The notes under the pieces were generated by a model, which did not search any database, was not told the origin of the DNA, and worked only from the letters and a program-made list of their open reading frames with translations. A stretch of 11,833 nucleotides of DNA from Ignavibacteriales bacterium (lineage in GTDB: Bacteria; Bacteroidota; Ignavibacteria; Ignavibacteriales; Melioribacteraceae), in the NCBI GenBank assembly GCA_027080245.1, contig JALWSN010000535.1:1-11833 (forward strand). The letters are read 5' to 3'. Below are positions 7,188-11,833 of the stretch, one piece after another (within the stretch, counting starts at the first letter, position 1; every line of letters starts with the position of its first letter). A program made the translations under genes and the position numbers.

Positions 7188-7574
7188 CTAGCTTGACGAT
7201 TTCTTGTTCTGCCCTTGATATTTGGAAGGGCATTTGGTGAGAATGTCGGACGCCTCGAAATATCCGTTTTTGTATTTGCCGGTAACAACCATGCTCGTTG
7301 CAGATTCGAAATTATTTGGGATTGTTCCGTGATAAACCACTTTCATTACTTTACCCTTTGCGTCCTTGATGTAAAAAGTGAAAAGATTTTTTTGTTTGTC
7401 TATTACGTAGTTTTTTTCTTTAACCCACGAACCGGTCGCCCTAACAGTTCTGTTGGTTTTCATTACACGCGAAAAATCATTCACGTAACTGATGTTGGTT
7501 TGAGTGAATAGGTAAGCCATAATAGCCAGAAAGACTACTATTATTACCCCGCCGAAAATATATTTTGTTTTCAT
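7188..7574 (-). CDS. ccmE: CcmE heme chaperone, Cys-type (CxxxY) variant
   Basis: Periplasm-facing heme chaperone of System I, with one N-terminal membrane anchor (about 5-23) and a small beta-barrel (about 32-112): VRATGSWVKEKN, FTFYIKD, VYHGTIPNNF and VVTGKYKNGYFEASDIL are typical. In classical CcmE the barrel is followed by a motif with a histidine that binds heme covalently, usually H-x3-Y. Here it reads TKCPSKYQG, so C115 replaces the His and Y119 is kept (C-x3-Y). This variant is known from Desulfovibrio and some archaea, in systems lacking CcmG and CcmH. 128 residues. The ATG overlaps the ccmD stop (ATGA). Everything except the His-to-Cys change looks normal. Confidence 0.93.
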   Translation of the reverse strand: MKTKYIFGGVIIVVFLAIMAYLFTQTNISYVNDFSRVMKTNRTVRATGSWVKEKNYVIDKQKNLFTFYIKDAKGKVMKVVYHGTIPNNFESATSMVVTGKYKNGYFEASDILTKCPSKYQGQNKKSSS

Positions 7575-7723
7575 TGTTCTTTCTCCTTTAGTTCTTTTTC
7601 GATTTGTTTCAATCTTTTATCGGTATTCCACAAAAAAATGAAAATGCCAAACCAAATAACCAAAACAATAAACATTACAATGTATATTGAGTTTTTAGAT
7701 AAGAAAGAAACCAATCCGCTCAA
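7571..7723 (-). CDS. ccmD: CcmD-like small membrane protein (50 aa)
   Basis: A short frame with a TTG start at 7723, preceded by GAGAGG (7735-7730) and a 6-base spacer, encodes 50 residues. It has one membrane segment (about 13-32, with the core VMFIVLVIWFGIFIFLW) followed by a charged helix DKRLKQIEKELKEKE, the layout of CcmD, which holds the CcmC-heme-CcmE complex together and helps release holo-CcmE. It lies exactly where ccmD belongs, 10 bp after ccmC and overlapping ccmE by 3 bp in an ATGA junction. CcmD conservation is weak, so the call rests on size, topology, charge pattern and position. Without this gene a 159-bp hole would remain inside a tight operon. Confidence 0.85.
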   Translation of the reverse strand: MSGLVSFLSKNSIYIVMFIVLVIWFGIFIFLWNTDKRLKQIEKELKEKEQ

Positions 7724-7733
7724 AGTAAACCTC

Positions 7734-8441
7734 TCAAATTAATTTTTTAAAAACTTTTTCGTGAATAATCAGGGCTTTCACCCTTAACTTCCACATCCAA
7801 TAATATAAAATTGTGAATGAAAATAACGAGACGAAAAATACGACAAACATATTTCCGTTCATTTTGAAATCGACAATCGGACCGGCGTTAGTATCGTTTG
7901 CCGAGCCGGGATGCAAGCCAGTCATTATTCTGGGCATAATGAAAACAAAGAACGGCACCGTAAGAAAAGCTATGATTGAATAAACGGCCGAAAGCTTAGC
8001 GCGCTTGTCTTCATTTTCAATCGCGGAACGAAGCGCAATTAAAGAGCCGTAAATCAATAGCAGAACAAAAATGCTCGTCTCGCGCGGATCCCAATTCCAA
8101 AACGAACCCCATGTAAACTTTGCCCATATCGAGCCGGTTAGGGTGGCTAAAATCGTAAAGACCATCCCAAGCTGTAACGCCGCCAAAGATTTTGTATCGT
8201 CGTCAAGATTTTTTGTAACCATGTATCTGACGCCGAATATCATTTCCGTCAAATAAGCAATTACCGCCAACCAAGCCGTGGGTACATGAAAAAAGATTAT
8301 TTTGGCTTTCTCTTCAAGCCCTTTAATCCACGGGAACTCGTACCACTTGGTGGGATCGTTTACTATCGGGAAGGATAATCCGGCAATAATTACAAGCGTC
8401 ATTGTAACGAACAAAACAACTTTCCACGTAGTCGATTTCAT
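7734..8441 (-). CDS. ccmC: CcmC heme-handling protein (System I)
   Basis: Six-helix inner membrane protein that presents heme to CcmE. It carries the WWD segment WAKFTWGSFWNWDPRETS (106-123) and the two flanking heme-ligand histidines, H52 in FFHVPTAWLA and H177 in GLHPGS. 235 residues, normal length. It is the first gene of ccmCDEF, after a 166-bp gap behind murI, so the operon promoter should lie in that gap. The ABC partners ccmA and ccmB, which usually precede ccmC, are not in the window. No clear ribosome binding site stands before the ATG (the leader reads GGACTAAAACAG), which is slightly odd; no better start was seen. Confidence 0.95.
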   Translation of the reverse strand: MKSTTWKVVLFVTMTLVIIAGLSFPIVNDPTKWYEFPWIKGLEEKAKIIFFHVPTAWLAVIAYLTEMIFGVRYMVTKNLDDDTKSLAALQLGMVFTILATLTGSIWAKFTWGSFWNWDPRETSIFVLLLIYGSLIALRSAIENEDKRAKLSAVYSIIAFLTVPFFVFIMPRIMTGLHPGSANDTNAGPIVDFKMNGNMFVVFFVSLFSFTILYYWMWKLRVKALIIHEKVFKKLI

Positions 8442-8459
8442 CTGTTTTAGTCCGAATGT

Positions 8460-8491
8460 TTTTAGAATTTATTTTATTTAGACTTCTAAAA
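8460..8491. promoter_or_regulatory. Palindromic TTTAGA/TCTAAA motif in the ccmC leader
   Basis: TTTAGA occurs at 8461-8466 and 8477-8482 and its complement TCTAAA at 8485-8490. The last two form a 14-bp palindrome with a 2-base centre (8477-8490), and TTTTAGAA (8460-8467) pairs with TTCTAAAA (8484-8491). All lie 19-50 bp before the ccmC ATG, where an operator or leader hairpin could act. Strong AT bias makes chance plausible. No -35/-10 pair could be named with confidence in the 166-bp gap. Confidence 0.3.
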
Positions 8492-8585
8492 TAAAGGTAT
8501 TTTAAACAACAAAAAAGTCCTTTTCATTTTTACCAATATTAAATAATATTCATTTGTTAAAACAGAGGTTGAACTCTTAATTGCG

Positions 8586-8605
8586 TTGTTTTACGGCAAA
8601 AACAA
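8586..8605. terminator. Weak inverted repeat just after murI
   Basis: TTGTTTT (8586-8592) and AAAACAA (8599-8605) form a perfect 7-bp stem around a 6-base loop, 3 bp past the murI stop. The stem is nearly all A-T and no T-run follows on the - strand, so it would be a poor terminator and some read-through into ccmC is possible. Confidence 0.25.
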
Positions 8606-8607
8606 TA

Positions 8608-9438
8608 TTATTTTTTCAACACCAATTCTTCAGGGGAAACCCTGTTCAAATTTTCTATTGACGAACCAAGGAACAACCCCGCCACTTCTTTGAATTTTGT
8701 TTGAATATCGCTAACGTAAAACTCAAGAGAACCAAGGTTGTTGGAATCGTTTAATACCCCCCGTCCGGCAAGGTGTTTTTCAACTTCTATTGCCGCCGCA
8801 ACGCCGGAGTCAATTAATTTAATACCTTCGCCAATCGCTTCTCTGATAGGGCTTATTAATATTGGGTAGTGAGTGCATCCCAAAATCAATGCGTCTAATT
8901 TCTTTTCCTTCAATTCGCTTAAATATTCCTCGGCTATAAGTTTGGTTGCGGGGTGATTTGTCATTCCTTCCTCCGCCAAAGGAACGAAAAGCGGGCAAGC
9001 TTTCTCGAAAACTTCAAATTCATTCGAAAGCTCCTTAAGCTTTTTTTTGTAAGCGTGATTATTGATTGTAGCGTAAGTCCCAATTACTCCCACCTTTTTA
9101 TTTGCGGCGTAATCCGCCGCCATCTTTGCTCCAGGTTCAATCATTCCTATAATAGGCACGTCGTAATGCGATTTCAAAAAGTCGATAGCTACGGAAGAAA
9201 CAGTGTTGCAAGCGACGACAATCAGCTTAACATTTTTACGCAAAAGGAACTCTGTAATTTCCTTTGCGTATTCCGTTACCGTAGCGTTGGATTTGTTTCC
9301 GTAAGGCACTCTTGCGGTGTCCCCAAAGTAAATAATGTTCTCACTCGGGAGGTATTGGCGAATTCTTTTTACTACAGTCAATCCGCCTATTCCCGAATCG
9401 AAAACGCCAATGGGATTTTTTTTATTAATAAAGTTCAA
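8608..9438 (-). CDS. murI: Glutamate racemase
   Basis: Cytoplasmic cofactor-independent racemase making D-glutamate for peptidoglycan. The 276 residues are of normal length. Motifs: IGVFDSGIGGLTV (10-22) with D14, IYFGDTARVPYG (36-47), VVACNTVSS with catalytic C77, and LGCTHYP with the second catalytic C188 and neighbouring H190. Both cysteines of the two-base mechanism are present. The start is TTG directly after the glnD-like gene's TAA, with no base between; GGAGAG (9448-9443) four bases before the start codon supports it and suggests coupled translation. Confidence 0.96.
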   Translation of the reverse strand: MNFINKKNPIGVFDSGIGGLTVVKRIRQYLPSENIIYFGDTARVPYGNKSNATVTEYAKEITEFLLRKNVKLIVVACNTVSSVAIDFLKSHYDVPIIGMIEPGAKMAADYAANKKVGVIGTYATINNHAYKKKLKELSNEFEVFEKACPLFVPLAEEGMTNHPATKLIAEEYLSELKEKKLDALILGCTHYPILISPIREAIGEGIKLIDSGVAAAIEVEKHLAGRGVLNDSNNLGSLEFYVSDIQTKFKEVAGLFLGSSIENLNRVSPEELVLKK

Positions 9439-11833
9439 TTATCTCTCCAGAATTTCTTTTATTTTTTCTTTCAATGTTAATTTAATAAGCTCAAAATTTT
9501 CGGGCGCTATTTTTTGATTGGCTTCGTCCAGAACGTAAAACTCGCTTAATATCGTGGCTCTTTGTTCTTCGATGCTCCCGAAGAAGATCTTTAAGTTCAA
9601 TTCCCCCAACGCGGCTGTAATTGTGTAGAGCAAACCGATAATATCGGGAGATTGAATGCTCAAAGCCGTGAACAATTTGTGCTCTTTAAAATTAACCGCT
9701 ATTCTCTCCCCCTTGCGTAAAAGTCTGTTCCGCCATATCGTCCACTTCGAACGCAGGCTTTTAAATTTCTCGGCGATTTCTAAATTAAAATCCAGAGAAA
9801 GAGAAATATCGCTTCTGATCCTTTCGTACTTGCTTTTGTCCAAAGGCTTCCGGCTTCTGTAGTCCACTACGTTAAAGCTTTCCAGCACAATATTGTCCTT
9901 GGTAGTGTGAATATTAGCCGAACGGATGTCCGCCTCGTTAATTGTAAGCGAACCGCAAATATTGGAAAGCAACAATTTTTTATTTTTTGCAACGACAATA
10001 ATATTGGTAAATTTTTCGTCTTCGTTAAACAGAATTGCCGTTTGATTATTTTTCCTAATATTCTTAATGGCTTCGGAAATTTCCGGATTTTTAATTTTCA
10101 TCAGGAATTCGTACTCGCGCTTGTTTACAAAGTCCTCTTCGAATTCTTCTTTCAAATCATCCCTAGTAAATCCCTTTTCAATGTCAATCGGATAAAGCGA
10201 GGACTCGTTGGAAAACTTTTCTTCCAAGGCGCGCCTTGTTTTAATAAAGAGATCCTTCAACAAGCCAAGCTTCCATTTTGTTAAAATAATTGGGCTAAAC
10301 GCGGAAAGGTTGGCGAAAGACAATAAATACAGTAGGTTCAAATGCTTCAGCGACGGAAATATTCCGCTAAAATTTTTAATTACTTGCTCGTCGTTAATAT
10401 TTTCTCCGAACGCAACCCCTTTCATTTTGGGATAGTTGCGAATTAGAAACGAGACAATCTCGGTATCCCCGTAATTGTATCCCAACCTACCACAAATTGG
10501 GAAGGCAAATTCCGATCCTATTATTTCGTGCCCTTCAACCGAAATCGGTTTCCCGATTTCGTGTAAAAGCAGGGCAAGGTAAAGCAAGTCCTTACGCTCG
10601 GTTAAATTAAAAAGCCTACCAAGCTCGCTTTTTTCCTTCGACAAAGCCTCGAGATTTTTAATAGCCATTAAAGAATGCTCGTCCAAAGTGTACCGATTTC
10701 CAACGTCGGTTGTAAAAAATCCAACAATATCCTTGAACTCCGTTAACAACAACCCTAACACGTTCAGCTCGTTCATTGCGCGAAGAGTGTCTCCGACATT
10801 TTGCGGAAGTTTCAATATTTCCCTAAAAAATATTGCCGAGCCCTGCTCCCTAAATTCTTTTTTTTCCAAACTTTGCACGCTATTTACAATAAGTGCGCGT
10901 AAGTTTTTGTCGAATTTGGCGTTGTGAAACCCCCTGTAATAAAAGGCTCTGAGCATTGCCGAAACGTTAAGACGCTTTTCTTCGTTGGTTAAAATCCTAT
11001 CGCCCTTCAATGAAAATTTGTCGTCCAGCGGAATTAAAAGATGGTCGGAAAGCGGCGGAGTTATTTCCTCTTTGAATTTTTTAATCATCGTTTTGGAAAA
11101 GCCGTGCAAATAATTTGCGCAATTAAAATAATCTTTGGAAAGCAATTTCCAGTCGTCTTTTTCGAACCCTAATTCTCGGGCGATTTCGAGCTGCATTTCA
11201 AAACTCAATCTGTCGTTTTTCTCGCCGCTAATTTTGTGTAGTAAATTTCTTAGGTTTAACTCAAAGGCATAGCAGCGTAAAAGCCTTGTGGCTTCCTTGC
11301 CAGAAATAGCGCTTTCGCTCTTAAGCAAATGAATAAATTTCTCGGTCTGGGTCGATTCCAAATTCTCGGCAAGCATTACATTGTTCTTGATTGAATACAT
11401 CCATTCAACGGATTGTAAATCCCGTAGTCCCCCCGCGGTATATTTAATATTCGGCTCCAATATTTTGGGGGAATCGCCGTAGCGTTCGTAACGCTTTTGA
11501 ATGTCGTCTAAGTATCTGCTTATTAATTCTTTTTTGTTTTCCTCCGCTAATAACTTAAACAAATTCTTTTTGAACTTTTCGAACAGACTTCTGCTACCGT
11601 AAACAAACCGGGCTTCGAATAATTTCGTAAACGCGGAGATGTCGTTTAATGAAGTTCTCAAGCGGTCAATAGTAACGGGCATCAAATTAACCCTAACGCC
11701 CAATCCGCCAAAATAGTTAACCAAATCCTTTATTTCATTTTCAAATGAAGCCTTAGTGGGCAAAAGTAAAATCAAATGAACATCCGAATAAAAAGAAAGC
11801 TCCCTTCTGGCGAAACTCCCCGTTGCTATTAGC
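9439..11833 (-). CDS. GlnD-like protein (nucleotidyltransferase-HD-ACT-ACT) with altered catalytic motifs; N-terminus outside window
   Basis: The frame runs to the right edge (797 residues visible). Typical GlnD uridylylates and deuridylylates PII proteins according to nitrogen status. Order from the edge: nucleotidyltransferase motif GSFARRELSFYSDVHLILL, the LEPNIKYTAGGLRDLQSVEWM linker, an HD region, then two ACT domains (about 10020-9850 and 9680-9510; the second begins FTALSIQSPDIIGLLYTI). The layout is that of GlnD, but key residues differ. The nucleotidyltransferase D-x-D reads D-V-H (11784-11776); the HD pair reads H-E in LLHEIGK (10563-10558); the later N-H and R-D positions read N-Y (Y at 10434-10432) and G-E (E at 10404-10402). 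The frame is intact, so this is not an ordinary pseudogene. No PII or ammonium transporter gene is nearby, so I give no gene symbol. murI follows directly. Confidence 0.88.
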   Translation of the reverse strand, partial: LIATGSFARRELSFYSDVHLILLLPTKASFENEIKDLVNYFGGLGVRVNLMPVTIDRLRTSLNDISAFTKLFEARFVYGSRSLFEKFKKNLFKLLAEENKKELISRYLDDIQKRYERYGDSPKILEPNIKYTAGGLRDLQSVEWMYSIKNNVMLAENLESTQTEKFIHLLKSESAISGKEATRLLRCYAFELNLRNLLHKISGEKNDRLSFEMQLEIARELGFEKDDWKLLSKDYFNCANYLHGFSKTMIKKFKEEITPPLSDHLLIPLDDKFSLKGDRILTNEEKRLNVSAMLRAFYYRGFHNAKFDKNLRALIVNSVQSLEKKEFREQGSAIFFREILKLPQNVGDTLRAMNELNVLGLLLTEFKDIVGFFTTDVGNRYTLDEHSLMAIKNLEALSKEKSELGRLFNLTERKDLLYLALLLHEIGKPISVEGHEIIGSEFAFPICGRLGYNYGDTEIVSFLIRNYPKMKGVAFGENINDEQVIKNFSGIFPSLKHLNLLYLLSFANLSAFSPIILTKWKLGLLKDLFIKTRRALEEKFSNESSLYPIDIEKGFTRDDLKEEFEEDFVNKREYEFLMKIKNPEISEAIKNIRKNNQTAILFNEDEKFTNIIVVAKNKKLLLSNICGSLTINEADIRSANIHTTKDNIVLESFNVVDYRSRKPLDKSKYERIRSDISLSLDFNLEIAEKFKSLRSKWTIWRNRLLRKGERIAVNFKEHKLFTALSIQSPDIIGLLYTITAALGELNLKIFFGSIEEQRATILSEFYVLDEANQKIAPENFELIKLTLKEKIKEILER
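9443..9448 (-). promoter_or_regulatory. Ribosome binding site for murI within the glnD-like gene
   Basis: GGAGAG on the - strand, four bases before the TTG at 9438, decides the non-ATG start and lies in the last codons of the upstream gene. Confidence 0.65.

Noticed and set aside
8953..9480. 175-residue + strand frame opposite murI
   Set aside because: It is an antisense shadow of murI and the glnD end, with no domain logic or ribosome binding site.
9439..11775. TTG at 11775 as the start of the GlnD-like protein
   Set aside because: Nineteen further codons up to the window edge encode the nucleotidyltransferase motif (GS, RRE, SDVH), so the true start lies outside.
9439..11833. GlnD-like gene as a pseudogene
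   Set aside because: The visible 797-codon frame has no stop or frameshift and both ACT domains are intact; motif changes alone do not show decay.

Overview
The window (about 11.8 kb, moderately AT-rich) carries two convergent blocks of genes. Genes on the + strand fill positions 1-4750 and genes on the - strand fill 4772-11833; the blocks meet at a shared hairpin terminator. The short 284-residue primary-type sigma factor without region 1.1, its closeness to Bacteroidota/Chlorobi sigma factors, the deoB and murI types and the System I cytochrome c genes suggest the Bacteroidota-Chlorobi-Ignavibacteria group. An Ignavibacteria-like anaerobe or facultative anaerobe is my best guess; this is inference from remembered family features, not a database match. 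Start codons are unusual: of the eleven visible starts, six are ATG, four TTG and one GTG.

+ strand block: a GAF protein with a worn-out GGDEF domain (cut by the left edge); deoB (phosphopentomutase); a 142-bp gap with two inverted repeats; an orphan PIN-domain protein; two consecutive EutN/CcmL-type bacterial microcompartment vertex proteins; rpoD, which starts 1 bp after the second of these; and an NlpC/P60 lipoprotein whose start overlaps the end of rpoD. From the PIN gene to the lipoprotein the spacing is -8 to 15 bp, so the five are probably one transcript. Two microcompartment vertex genes with no shell hexamer or signature enzyme beside them, next to deoB and the housekeeping sigma factor, are the most unexpected arrangement here.

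- strand block, in transcription order: a GlnD-like protein (cut by the right edge), murI (starting directly after the glnD stop), a 166-bp AT-rich gap with a palindromic motif, then ccmC-ccmD-ccmE-ccmF. The ccmD gene is only 50 codons, starts with TTG and overlaps ccmE by 3 bp. CcmE has Cys-x3-Tyr in place of the usual heme-binding His motif, and no ccmA, ccmB, ccmG or ccmH lies here, which matches the variant System I known from some sulfate reducers and archaea. The GlnD-like protein keeps its full architecture and two ACT domains but has substitutions at catalytic positions of both the nucleotidyltransferase and HD domains.

No tRNA, rRNA, CRISPR array, insertion sequence or origin was seen. 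The window looks like ordinary chromosome with several unusual versions of known proteins rather than a mobile island.
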